A stretch of DNA of 64,000 bases. It comes from Rhizodiscina lignyota. Taxonomy: Eukaryota; Ascomycota; Dothideomycetes; Aulographales; Rhizodiscinaceae. The stretch's first letter is position 1; each line of letters starts with the position of its first letter. The notes beneath the pieces were generated by a model, which worked only from the letters and a program-made list of their open reading frames with translations, made no database searches and was not told the DNA's origin. The translations under genes were made by a program, and so were the position numbers. Shown here in pieces: positions 43,181 through 53,787 of this stretch. The stretch is taken from the NCBI GenBank assembly GCA_010015805.1, contig ML978134.1, positions 496,001 to 560,000 on the forward strand, in the 5' to 3' direction.

Positions 43181-43333
43181 GGGTAACCGCGTCGGTTCGC
43201 ATGCCTCCTGGTGAAAAGCCATCTACTTGACATGTTCTGGACGTTTCGGCTTGAAAAGTATAGCTCAAATTACTGTGTTTGGGCAAAGCGTGTGGCTTCA
43301 AGCTAGCAGGCATGCGAACCGACGCGGTTACCC
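43181..43333. repeat. 26-bp perfect inverted repeat around a 101-bp spacer
   Basis: The left arm at 43181-43206 begins GGGTAACCGCGTCGG and the right arm at 43308-43333 is its exact reverse complement. A second, nested pair lies inside and beside the left arm: CAGGAGGCAT at 43167-43176 and ATGCCTCCTG at 43201-43210. This could be a small non-autonomous element or a recent palindromic rearrangement; no protein is encoded. Confidence 0.8.
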
Positions 43334-43355
43334 TCTCTTCTACCTCTGTATGATG

Positions 43356-43548
43356 AGAAGTTTGTGGACACTTTTGAATTGGTTATTCCATCACAACGAA
43401 TAGATAGAATCCTTAGAAATCTTACCAGAAATCCCAGATTACCGTAAAATTGTCCAAAAGCTAATTTATATTCAATTTTAATATATGTATTGCCTACATT
43501 CCTAAATGTTCGTGGCCATACCAAGAACTAAAGTGTCCACAGACTTCT
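43356..43548. mobile_element. MITE-like element with 19-bp terminal inverted repeats
   Basis: The termini AGAAGTTTGTGGACACTTT (43356-43374) and AAAGTGTCCACAGACTTCT (43530-43548) are inverted copies with one mismatch. The 155-bp interior is AT-rich and has no meaningful reading frame. Size and structure match a MITE. No clean target-site duplication could be assigned, though TA dinucleotides lie close to both ends. Confidence 0.6.
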
Positions 43549-43715
43549 TATCCCATACCAGGGATACCGAATGGAAACATTCGACTGATCCTCGACATGG
43601 CTGTACTTTTAACTCTCACATGCTGTAGACACCAAGGCCTGGAAATCATCATTGTTCTCAAGCCCTTAGTTGATGTGATTTATACATGTATATTAACAAT
43701 TCTCGAATCCACCAC

Positions 43716-44774
43716 CTACTCTGGCTTATCGGTTCTCATCTCTTTGCCCTCCTCTTCTAGCATGCCCTTCCGTCCCTCAAGCGTAAAATATACACTCCTC
43801 CCAATCCCTTCCAAACTACTCGTTACACCAGCTCCACAGCTCTGCAACAGTGCAACGAGCTGTGCCCTCAGACCATCCAAGCCGCCTTCAATGCCTCCAA
43901 CCCATCTCACACCCGCATCGTCGAACACCCGTCCTTCCACCCTCGCGCCCAGCAGCATCAGCTTCTGCAGCCCCGCCTGTACCGCAGGCTCGTGATACGT
44001 CGGATTTGCTCGCCGCTTAGGCGCTGCGAACTGCTTGTTCGGCGCGAGCGTGCGCAAGACGGCTGCGAGGTGCGCAGGTGAGAGAGCGGGGAAAGCTACG
44101 AGTGCTAGGGGCCCAGAGAGGAGAGGCTCGAGGTCGTGACGTGCGGTGCGGTTCGCGCGGGCGGCGTTGTAGGCTGTTCTTGAGAGGGAATGGGTGAAGT
44201 GTGGGTCGTCTTTCGCGACTGTGATGTCTGGTATCGATGCGGAGGTTGGCGTTGCGGGATCTGTTGGGTGCGCTGTTGGCGCTGAGGGCACCTCGGAGGG
44301 ATTGTAGAATTCCACGATCCGTAGAGCTGCGGCGAATATGCCAGTCTGGATGATCTGGATCTTGATGCTGTCCGCAAGCTCTTCTCTAGGTGCATCTGGC
44401 TTTTCATCCGCGAGCTGCTCATCTACTTTCCTCAGCGCACTGGCAAGCTCGCGTCGTATGCCCATCCATTCTGGCGAAGTGAGGTTGTTATGTTGGAAGA
44501 GGAGTATTAAGGGTGCGGAGCGCAGAAGGGAGGTGTACTGTCGGTGGAGCTGAGATTTGCGGAACTCTGGTGGCTTATGAGAAGGCGGTTGGGTAGTAGG
44601 GAAGCGCTGGATTGGTGGAGGAGAGTGTAGAGTAGCTTCAATGGATGGTGAGGGTGTTATTGCTGCCGCGGCAGCTGCTGAAGCATATCTGCATTGATGT
44701 GCTCGATGTGAGGTCGAAGGTTGCAGAGGAGTTCGGAGGCGCTGGAGTCGCATTCGTAATCGTGGAGGCGGCAT
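43716..44774 (-). CDS. MRPL11: Mitochondrial large-subunit ribosomal protein uL10m
   Basis: uL10 anchors the flexible stalk of the mitochondrial ribosome. A single exon from the ATG at 44774 gives 352 residues. The N terminus is rich in Arg, Ser and Ala (RLRMRLQRLRTPLQPSTSHR), as expected for a mitochondrial presequence. The conserved core is HRQYTSLLRSAPLILLFQHNNLTSPEWMGIRRELASALRKV at about 75-115, where the fungal family is most recognisable. Further on come LEPLLSGPLALVAFPALSP and KLMLLGARVEGRVFD, the second half of the uL10 fold, and the end is charged. The start codon lies 286 bp from that of the divergent TRP4 gene. The assignment rests on the core block and is good. Confidence 0.85.
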   Translation of the reverse strand: MPPPRLRMRLQRLRTPLQPSTSHRAHQCRYASAAAAAAITPSPSIEATLHSPPPIQRFPTTQPPSHKPPEFRKSQLHRQYTSLLRSAPLILLFQHNNLTSPEWMGIRRELASALRKVDEQLADEKPDAPREELADSIKIQIIQTGIFAAALRIVEFYNPSEVPSAPTAHPTDPATPTSASIPDITVAKDDPHFTHSLSRTAYNAARANRTARHDLEPLLSGPLALVAFPALSPAHLAAVLRTLAPNKQFAAPKRRANPTYHEPAVQAGLQKLMLLGARVEGRVFDDAGVRWVGGIEGGLDGLRAQLVALLQSCGAGVTSSLEGIGRSVYFTLEGRKGMLEEEGKEMRTDKPE

Positions 44775-45060
44775 TGTGACAAAAAGGAGATAAGAAGGTT
44801 ATGCCTGTGAATCACAAGCTTAAGATGCGTCAGAATACGCCTGTACTGCTAATTGGCGCGTGCTGGTAAAAAGTTACAGTTTGTCGTCCTGTCGAGCTCG
44901 TCCCAAAAGTTCGGCATGCCGACGGAGAATTCCGCGAACGCTGTATTACGGTGTCACTAGCAAACAGTCATGATTTTCTACATTTCCAAGCAATTGACTT
45001 GGAACTGGTTAATATGATACCGAAAATTGTCTAGAAGAAGCCAATTGACAATACCCCAAG
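44775..45060. promoter_or_regulatory. Short shared upstream region of divergent MRPL11 and TRP4
   Basis: Only 286 bp separate the two start codons, so both promoters must lie here. I looked for a Gcn4/CPC1 box (TGACTCA) that would link TRP4 to general amino-acid control and found no exact match. Confidence 0.4.
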
Positions 45061-46374
45061 ATGTCAACGTCTGCGCTTCCTCCAAAAGAGGACGATATCA
45101 CTTCCATTCTTCCTCTCCTCAAGCGCTTGTGGCCCGATCCCGCGAAGGAGTCTGTCACAGCGGAAGAAATCGCTCTTGCCATCTCTCACATCTTCACCAA
45201 TTCCCTATCACCTGTCCAGACTGGCGCACTACTAACATGTCTTCACTTCACTGGCTGGGATCGTCGTGCCGATGTTCTATCAAAATGCTCACAGGTCATG
45301 TGTGAGGCGGCTGCACAGGTGGACCGTCAGAGAATCCGTGATGTCCTTTCAAGTAAGAGCAAGGAGAGCATAGAAGGGGAGTATCACGGCGGTTTGTGTG
45401 ATATTGTTGGCACCGGGGGGGATTCGCACAACACTTTCAATGTCTCAACAACGTCTTCTATTGTTGCCTCGTCTTTTCTACGCATTGCGAAGCACGGCAA
45501 CAGAGCATCAACATCGAATTCTGGATCCGCAGATCTTCTGAAGGCAATGTCTCCACTCCCACCTATCCTTGAAGCTGTCACTCCTACAACGCTACCTCAG
45601 ATCTACGCAAAGACGAACTATGCCTTCCTCTTTGCCCCTGTCTTCCACCCTGGAATGCGCTACGTAGCGCCAATCCGTAAGGAGCTTGGATGGCGAACGA
45701 TCTTCAATCTTCTGGGACCGCTATCCAATCCGTTGGATGCGATCTCCGCTGATGCTCCGTCGCTAATATCCAGGGAAGCAGAGCCCTCACTTCTCGAAGC
45801 GCGCTTAATTGGCGTTGCGAGACGAGACATCGGCCACACATTCGCGGATGCGCTTAGGAAGAACGGCAACCGGAAGGCCCTGGTAGTCTGCGGAGATGAG
45901 GAGATGGATGAGATCAGTCCCGCAGGCAAGACGCACTGCTGGATGCTGGTCGATAAGTCAACTGGTGGTGAATCGTCAGATGACGAAGACATCGAAGACA
46001 TCGAGATAGCGAATTTCACGCTGGAGCCGAGCGATTTTGGTCTATCAAATCATCAACTCTCCGAAGTGTCTCCCGGGAAGTCGCCAAAGGATAATGCCCT
46101 GATACTCGAGAATCTGCTGGCGGGCAAACTGCCGGACGACCATCCGATCATGACGTTCGTGCTACTCAATACAGCAGCGCTCCTTGTCGTCAGTGGCTTA
46201 TGCGAGACTGATTTGAGCGCGCATTGCGAAGGCGAGGTTGTTACGGAACGAGGTCCAGGAGGAGGCCGGTGGAAAGAAGGTGTGAGGAGAGCTAGGTGGG
46301 CAATAAGCAGTGGAAAGGCAAAGGATATGTGGGAGAGCTTTGTCCAGGTTACGAATGAAGTAGGCTCTGCTTGA
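45061..46374 (+). CDS. TRP4: Anthranilate phosphoribosyltransferase
   Basis: The enzyme attaches phosphoribosyl pyrophosphate to anthranilate, the second dedicated step of tryptophan synthesis, in the cytosol. A single exon gives 437 residues from the ATG at 45061. The diphosphate-binding loop DIVGTGGDSHNTFNVSTTSS is at about 113-132, followed by AKHGNRASTSNSGSADLL. The anthranilate region has FHPGMRYVAPIRKELGWRTIFNLLGPLSNP. The magnesium and PRPP sites continue in VVCGDEEMDEISPAGKTH. The protein is longer than bacterial TrpD because of an acidic insert (SDDEDIEDIEIANFTLEP) near residue 305 and a longer C terminus. In yeast this is also a stand-alone enzyme. All key motifs are intact. Confidence 0.95.
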   Translation: MSTSALPPKEDDITSILPLLKRLWPDPAKESVTAEEIALAISHIFTNSLSPVQTGALLTCLHFTGWDRRADVLSKCSQVMCEAAAQVDRQRIRDVLSSKSKESIEGEYHGGLCDIVGTGGDSHNTFNVSTTSSIVASSFLRIAKHGNRASTSNSGSADLLKAMSPLPPILEAVTPTTLPQIYAKTNYAFLFAPVFHPGMRYVAPIRKELGWRTIFNLLGPLSNPLDAISADAPSLISREAEPSLLEARLIGVARRDIGHTFADALRKNGNRKALVVCGDEEMDEISPAGKTHCWMLVDKSTGGESSDDEDIEDIEIANFTLEPSDFGLSNHQLSEVSPGKSPKDNALILENLLAGKLPDDHPIMTFVLLNTAALLVVSGLCETDLSAHCEGEVVTERGPGGGRWKEGVRRARWAISSGKAKDMWESFVQVTNEVGSA

Positions 46375-47404
46375 TGATGGAGGACTACACATCCATTAGA
46401 ACTCTGTATGATACCAATTCATTTGCTAGAGTATAGGAAGAGATGCTCATGATCGAAATACGTTCGGCTCGATTTCCCCCATGATTCGCATCCAAATGCA
46501 CCGCTTCCGTCCATTTGCGAATGGTCAGTCTATGGTCAATCCTTCTGCTTGTCTCTTGTGTCAAAAGGGCCGTCATTCTCGCAGTCAGCTTTGGTATCCA
46601 TCATATCGCATGATGAGATAGATATACACAAGTCTTTCGTCGTTTTAGATCATCCTCGCATCATACATCGTCGCATCTCATTGTATCGTACCGGCAATCC
46701 TTGAAGGGGACAGATATTCACGAGGCAAATAAGATAAGGTGACTTTACTCGAGTGTATGGGTCGCCAAGCGACTTGTGGGGCCTAGCAATCATTATTAAG
46801 CTCACTTATTCGCGAAAGTCAAATAATTTCCATGCAAAATGTTCCACCGTCCATTTGAGTCTCCCATTGGAAAGTGTTGTACGCGACTGCAAGAGTATAG
46901 ATTCCTATTCTACAAGCGATGAATAGATTCTACGCGTTATATTGTTCAGGTTGAGCGTACCGCAAGTGTTAAGCCTATTTAGCTTCGTTGCGACCGCAAT
47001 CTCCTTGTGGTAGGTGGAGATGGTACCAAAGTTAAGTAGGGTAGGCACCTAAAAGTAGGTAGGTCTGGGTGCGGAATAGTATTGAAGATTTTAGGAAGTA
47101 GTGAATTTTTACTTAAAACCACAGGCATTAGGGAAGGTTTCTCGACCACTCGAGCATCTTCCTTCTTCTCATGTTAAAACACGTCTCCTTGCTGTGAAGC
47201 GCTCATAATGGTGAAAACACTCCTCCTTGAGCAGTATCGTTGCTGATTGGTCAGAGGCTAGTACGCTAACCTATCTTGCTCTAGGGCCATTTCATAACAA
47301 ATAGTTCTTGGCATCAAATATGATCTTTGCGCGTTTGCATTTCTTCATCGCACTCAACGCACACCGCTTTCTTGCGCAAGTGCGTTTCTGGAGATATATT
47401 CACG
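46375..47404. other. Intergenic region upstream of DIS3
   Basis: About 1 kb without a gene. Sequence around 46985-47090 contains short direct repeats of GTAGG(T) type but nothing recognisable. Confidence 0.4.
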
Positions 47405-50400
47405 ATGACAAGTCTCAAAAGGTCCTACGATGCTGGTCTGAGTGCTTCGAGTCTTTCTAACAAAGTATACGTGAGAACGACGAGAAGCGGCAAGGTCCAA
47501 AAGATCGTAAGAGAGCTCTATCTAAGGCAAGACATACCGTGTTCTTCAAGACTCTGCAAAGTCTGCTTGTCAGCTGCACCAACAGACTACCACCAGAAAG
47601 GTAAACTGGAAACTCAGAGAATGTTGTTGCGCGTCGCTAACACAACTCAGTTGCCCCTTTCATTTTGTCGGATGCTCCAAAGAAAGCCAAGGCATTCCCA
47701 AGTGGCCACTACATTGTCCCGGACACGAATGCTTTCCTCACTGGTATGGACCTCTTTGAAGTTGAGACGGCCTTTCACGACGTCATCGTTCTGCAAACCG
47801 TGCTGGAAGAGGTCAAGAACCGATCTTTGCCCCTCTATCACCGGCTCATCAGCTTGACGAAGAACGAAGACAAGCGATTCTTTGTGTTCTTCAACGACTT
47901 TCGTCTGGAGACTTACGTCGTCCGAGATCATGGAGAATCTATCAACGACCGCAATGACCGAGCTGTACGTAAGGCTGTGTCTTGGTATGCCGAGCACCTC
48001 CAGAAGTCAGTCTCGGCTCGATCGAAGACGGCAAAGGCCCCGACGATCGTTATGATCAGTGACGACAAGGAAAATTTGCGCAAAGCTAAAGTCGAGGGTA
48101 TCTCGGCGCTCTCCTTATCCGAATATGTTTCTGGCCTGGACAATGCAGATCAACTACTCGATATGGTTGATGAAGGAAGAGAGCAGCGCGACATTAGGAG
48201 TGGAAAGCCACAGCTATTCTACCCTGAATATTATTCGCTCTCGAAGATGCTTACGGGCGTTAAAGCCGGCACGATGCACCAAGGAATCTTCAATGTCTCC
48301 ACGTACAATTATCTTGAGGGCTCTGTACATGTCCCAGCATTTGACCGATCACTCCTGATCCTTGGTCGAGAGAACAGCAACCGAGCCGTTTCGGGAGATA
48401 TCGTTGTAGTCGAAGTTTTACCGAAGGATCAGTGGAAAGCCCCGTCATCCAAAGTCATTGAAGAAGAAGACGTCAACAAAGACGATAACCCTGATGAGGA
48501 AGAAAGCGAATCCGTTATTACAGAGCGCGAGCGAAAAGCTCTGCAGGAGGAAGTGAGGCGAGTACATGGCAAGAGTGTGGAAGGAAGGGCACAGCCAACA
48601 GCTCGCATCGTTGGCGTCATCAAGCGTAACTGGAGGCAATACGTCGGACATGTTGATCGAGATTCTGTCAGGTCAACAGGGAAGCAAAGCCGCTCGCAGC
48701 AGACTGTATTTCTCATCCCGATGGATAAGAAAATCCCGAAGATCCGGGTTCGGACTCGCCAAGCGGGGGAGCTTCTGGGCAAGCGCGTACTCGTTACAAT
48801 AGATTCCTGGGATCGGGAGTCACGATACCCTGTGGGACACTTTGTTCGTTCGCTTGGAGAACTCGAATCCAAAGGAGCGGAGACTGAGGCTTTACTCTTG
48901 GAGTGGGATGTCCAATACCGACCATTTCCAAAGACTGTCCTTGATTGTCTACCAACAGAGGGCCATGACTGGAAAGTGCCGGCCAGCGCTGACGACCCTG
49001 GCTGGGTAAACCGACGCGACCTCCGAGACTTACTCGTGTGTAGCATCGACCCCCCGGGATGCGTCGACATTGACGATGCCCTTCATGCTCGAAAACTGCC
49101 AAACGGAAATTTTCAAGTTGGTGTGCATATCGCAGACGTGTCGCATTTTGTCAAGCCGAACAATGCAATGGACAAGGAGGCTAGCATGCGCGGAACAACT
49201 GTTTACTTGGTGGACAAGCGCATCGACATGCTTCCCATGCTACTCGGGACAGACTTGTGCTCATTGAAACCTTACGTCGAGCGCTACGCCTTTTCTGTCA
49301 TTTGGGAGATAACACCAGACGCAGACATAGTGTCGTCAGATTTCACAAAATCAGTGATACGCTCACGCGAGGCTTTCAGCTACGAGCAAGCACAGATTCG
49401 AATCGACGACAAGTCGCAGACGGATGATCTCACCGCAGGCATGCGGACTCTACTAATGTTGTCAAAGAAGCTTCGACAGAAGCGTATGGATGCCGGAGCG
49501 CTCAACCTGGCAAGTCCTGAAGTCAAAGTCCAGACTGAATCGGAGACTTCAGATCCGATGGACGTGCAGACGAAGCAGCTCCTTGACACCAATTCCCTTG
49601 TTGAGGAGTTTATGCTCCTCGCCAACATTAGTGTAGCGAGCAAGATCTACTCTGCGTTTCCCCAGACCGCGCTGCTTCGCCGCCATGCAGCGCCCCCCAA
49701 GACAAACTTCGAAGAGCTTGCAAACCAACTCAAAGTCAAGAAAGGACTGGAGCTTCGGGTAGACTCCTCCAAGGCGCTTGCAGACTCTCTCGATACATGC
49801 GTCGAGCCCGCTGAACCTTTCTTCAACACGCTCATCCGTATTTTGGCCACGCGTTGCATGATGTCCGCAGAGTACTTTTGCGCCGGCACCCAGTCATATC
49901 CTGAATTCCGACATTATGGACTCGCGAGCGAAATCTATACTCACTTCACAAGTCCTATCCGTCGGTATGCCGATTTGGAGGCCCACAGGCAGCTTGCTTC
50001 TGCAATTGACTACGAGCCGCTAGATGCGAGTCTGCAAAGCAAAGCGAAGCTCGAGGCCGTTTGCAAGAACATCAATGTTCGGCATCGCAATGCACAGATG
50101 GCTGGGAGAGCGAGCGTGGAGTACTACGTTGGGCAGGCGTTGAAGGGGCGGGTGGTGGATGAAGAAGGCTTTGTCATGAAGGTGTTTTCGAACGGCTTCG
50201 TGGTGTTCGTGCCGAGATTCGGTATCGAGAGTCTCATACGGTTGCGGGATCTTGGAACGCCAGAGCCCGAGGGGAGTTTCGATGCCGAGAACTATGTTCT
50301 GACGGTGACGGGGTCAAGGAACGTGAAGGTTGAGTTGTTCCAGAAAGTCAAAGTGAGGATCAGCGATGAGCAGGAGGAGTCGACAGGGAAGAGGAAAGTC

Positions 50401-50418
50401 AAATTCGCTCTTGTGTAA
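47405..50418 (+). CDS. DIS3: Exosome catalytic subunit DIS3/RRP44
   Basis: DIS3 is the 3'-5' exoribonuclease and endonuclease of the RNA exosome. Two exons, 47405-47600 and 47651-50418, join in phase to 987 residues, close to the yeast 1001. The first exon encodes the Cys3 N terminus (NKVYVRTTRSGKVQKIVREL, then RQDIPCSSRLCKVC). The PIN endonuclease domain follows with YIVPDTNAF at about 86-94. Two cold-shock domains lead to the RNB catalytic centre SIDPPGCVDIDDALH at about 528-542, holding the magnesium aspartates. The signature HFTSPIRRYADLEAHRQL is near residue 830. An S1 domain closes the protein. All active-site residues are present in both nuclease domains. The ATG at 47405 matches the conserved N terminus. 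Confidence 0.96.
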
Positions 50419-51443
50419 GATTAGAGATTTGGAGACGGCTTTGCGCGGTCTGTTAAATTCTGCCTTTCCTGAAACCATGCAGAGGCTTTCGAGTTTCCGA
50501 CAATGCGGAGGTTATGAATATATCGTGCCCTTTAGCAACCTTCCCCTTAACACTCACGAGAGCGACAAAATAGTTGAGTCCGATTGCCGGACGCCCATAG
50601 TAAGAACAAGTTTTGTTCTTCTACACGGACGAGAACGTCTAAAAGGTCAGCTAGATATACACTAGATTATTATTTATCTAAAATCGTGGCTTCAGCGTGC
50701 ATGATCTGTGTTAACTAACGCGCATGTGTATCTCGCAGTGAGCCATATTGTAGTCACGATTCAACTTCCAGTTTTTGTCACCCACTTTGACACCGAAAGC
50801 CATTATACTGCATCTTCCGAACACCAAAACCATCTGATTTGGACTACGATTAACACTCATCAGTAACATGCTTCTTGGTTCTAATTTTGAAGCACTCATG
50901 GGGCATGGCTCTGGATGTAGACGGACAGCCCATCTGGACAAATATCGGGCGTCTTGTGGCTCTCCCGACTCATGAATCGAACTGCCTCTGCTCGAGAGTG
51001 TCTACAGCTCGTAACTCGGAGGGTGCTCGTATTCGCTGTTTGTCGCTGCGTAACTTGATTTATCCATAGTATTGTACGACGTATCAAGGTTCCCTGTCGA
51101 GGTAGGTGTGGTGTGTCGAAGTCATGACTAGGAGTTCTGATGGGAACGTGGAGCATAAATGGCTGTTGGAACCATCTCTTGAGAGACGTGTTTCGGGATG
51201 TGGGGGGCAGTGGAGAAGATGCAACGAGCTGGAAAGAGAATTGAGGAAGTCTAAGTGAAACGAGTGCTTTTGTACCACAAGCTTTTGCCTTGTTTATACT
51301 TGTGGTGAACGACTAGCAACACGCTTCCAACGAGCTCATGAGCAAAACCGTCGAGCGAAACCTCTATAAGTGTGGCTTCCACGGCTCAACTGGCCACCAA
51401 GGATCCCCTGGCTGTCTACAAAGTGTTCCTTATCTGAATCTCT
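50419..51443. other. Convergent 3' region of DIS3 and GCN20
   Basis: About 1 kb between two convergent genes. Short frames on both strands at 50711-51278 carry nothing recognisable. Confidence 0.4.
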
Positions 51444-53787
51444 TCACTGCGCTTGTACAACACCTGCTTCATTCGCTTGCGCCGTGATTCTCCTCTTGTA
51501 GTCATTCACCGTTCCACCGAAGTGCTCTATGGTTCCCTTATCGCAGACCCACAAAGCCGTGCACACGTTCTGCAACATCGTGACGTCGTGACTGACCATC
51601 AACACGCCACCCTGGAACCTCTGCAGCGCTTCCGAAAGCGCATCCATGGCCTCGATATCGAGATGATTCGAAGGTTCGTCGAGGACCAGGATATGCGGGT
51701 TCGTGAGAGACAAACAAGCGAATGCTACACGGGATTTCTGACCACCAGAGAGGAGCTCCATTTTCTGAAGGCCAGTCATCCCGGTGATACCGAAGGCACC
51801 GAGGTGGCGGCGATACTCTTCGTCCGACTTTCCGTGGTACTTCGCGGCCATGAAGCCGACGGCGGACATGTTGAGATCCAGGGCGTCGACGTGGTGCTGA
51901 GCAAAGAATCCGATGCGTAATCGCGGATTCTGCGAGATCAAGCCGGACGTAGGCTGCAGTGCACCGATGAGAAGCTTCAACGCGGTCGTCTTACCGGCAC
52001 CGTTGGGACCGACGATGCCAATCCGAGAATCGAGCTGAACGTCAAGATCGACATTGCGGAGGAGGATGTTATCCTTCGAATAGCCGAACGAGACGTTGCT
52101 CATCTGGATGATCGGAGGCGATAGCTTCTCTACATCAGGGAATTTGAAATGGACAGAGTACTCTGCTTCCGGTGCTTCCAGCACAGGCATCTTCTCGAGC
52201 TTCTTGATGCGCGATTGAGCTTCTGATGACTTTGCGGCATTGTAACGGAACTTGTCGATGAAGGCTTGGAGATGGGCACGTTGCGCCATTTGGTTCTCGT
52301 ACTCGCGCTTCGCTGTCTTCCTGCGCTCTTCCTTGGTGGCGTAAAAGGAATCGAAGTTAGCGCCTTTGTAATAGTCCAGGCGCTCGGAATGCTGATGTAT
52401 AATGTCGGTTGCGACTTCGTTGAGGAACGCTCGGTCGTGAGAGACGACAAGCACTGTACTTGGGTAGCCTTGCAGATAGTTTGACAAGAACGTAATTGAT
52501 GGGACGTCCAACATGTTCGACGGTTCGTCGAGCAGTAGCAGATCAGGTTCGCAGAAGAGTGCTCGTGCAAGTGCCAGCCTCATTCTCCAACCACCAGAGA
52601 AGGATTTCGTGGGATGCTGTTGACGCTCGGCAGAAAAGCCGAGGCCTGCCAGAATGCTTGCTGCTCGAGACTCGGCCTTGTCGGACTCCATTTCGGCGAG
52701 CTTGGATTGAATGTCGCCTAAGGTGCTGTCGAGGCCTTCCCTTTGCACATCGAGTCTGCCCGCTTCTACTGCCGTATCAGCCATTTGCGAGCGCTCCGCT
52801 TCAAGTTCCGTAAGCTCCTTGGTAATTTTCTGTGACAGAGTCAGTACGGTAGCGGGCAGGCTGATATTCAATCTCAACTAACCTCTTGTTCTCGGAGCAA
52901 ATGCTTTCGCCAAACGTCGGCATCAAGTACGGCTTGGAGTGCCGCTGTGTCATCGCCAGTGATCTAATCATGTTAGTAAAGGGCGCTCAGTATGCGGGAG
53001 GGGGTCGTACCTCTTGCTCGACGTGCAAGATTGAAATGTGTGTAGGAATCGCCACTTCTCTCCTGCTGAGAGCTCTGAGCAAAGTAGATTTACCGATACC
53101 GTTCTGGCCGACAAGACCATATCTCCGCCCGTAGGCAAGTGTCAGGTTCGTGTCAAGGAGAATTCTCTTGCCTGAGATAGACACATCGATACCATCAACT
53201 TTGATATCCTTGCTCTTCGAGGCGGCATCAGATCCCAATTGCAGCGGGTTGACCGCCATGAAAAATTCTTCATATGATTGCGTCTCATCTGGCTGGTTGA
53301 GCAGCCGTGAAGCCTCATATTCGACATTTTTCATAACCTTGCGGTCCTGCTTCGCTCGAATTTTCCGCTCGGCTTTCTCGAGCTTCTTGCGGTCGACTCT
53401 GGACTCGACCTTGCGCGCGTTGGCTGATTCGAGGTCGACGTTGCCTCCTGTCAAGCCCAGCGTCGATGAAATGTTCCGTTGAGATCCCACATGGATGGTC
53501 TGGTCTAATCTCCTGGCCGAACCGGCCATTTGGCGAGTCTCCCCGTCGACTCCATTTGCGGCAGTGAGGCTCTCGAGGAACTTCTCGACCAAGTTGTGAA
53601 CGGCCGTCTCATTCTCACTTGAGAAATCTCCAGAGGCCGAGGTGAGCAGTGCCGTTATACTGGATAGGGCATCCTCCGACCCGTCGGGGCTATAACTGTT
53701 TGCCGCGGTGAACTTCAGGAAGCCGCAGGCGTAATCCGCCACGGTGGCATCTAGCCCTGGAATTTGTGTACGCAGCTCAGCCTCCAT
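51444..53787 (-). CDS. GCN20: ABC-F protein GCN20
   Basis: GCN20 works with GCN1 on the ribosome to activate the GCN2 kinase when amino acids run short. Three exons, complement of 53011-53787, 52883-52963 and 51444-52829, give 747 residues (yeast 752). There is no membrane domain. An N-terminal helical region of about 200 residues is followed by two ABC cassettes. The first has Walker A GQNGIGKST at about 228-236, signature FSGGWRMRLALA near 363 and LLLLDEPSNMLD. The second has Walker A GPNGAGKTT near 550, LLSGGQKSRVAFA and ILVLDEPSNHLD. The charged linker YKGANFDSFYATKEERRKTA lies between them. The ATG at 53787 begins MEAELRTQIPGLD, the family start; an upstream in-frame extension is ignored. 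Confidence 0.95.
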
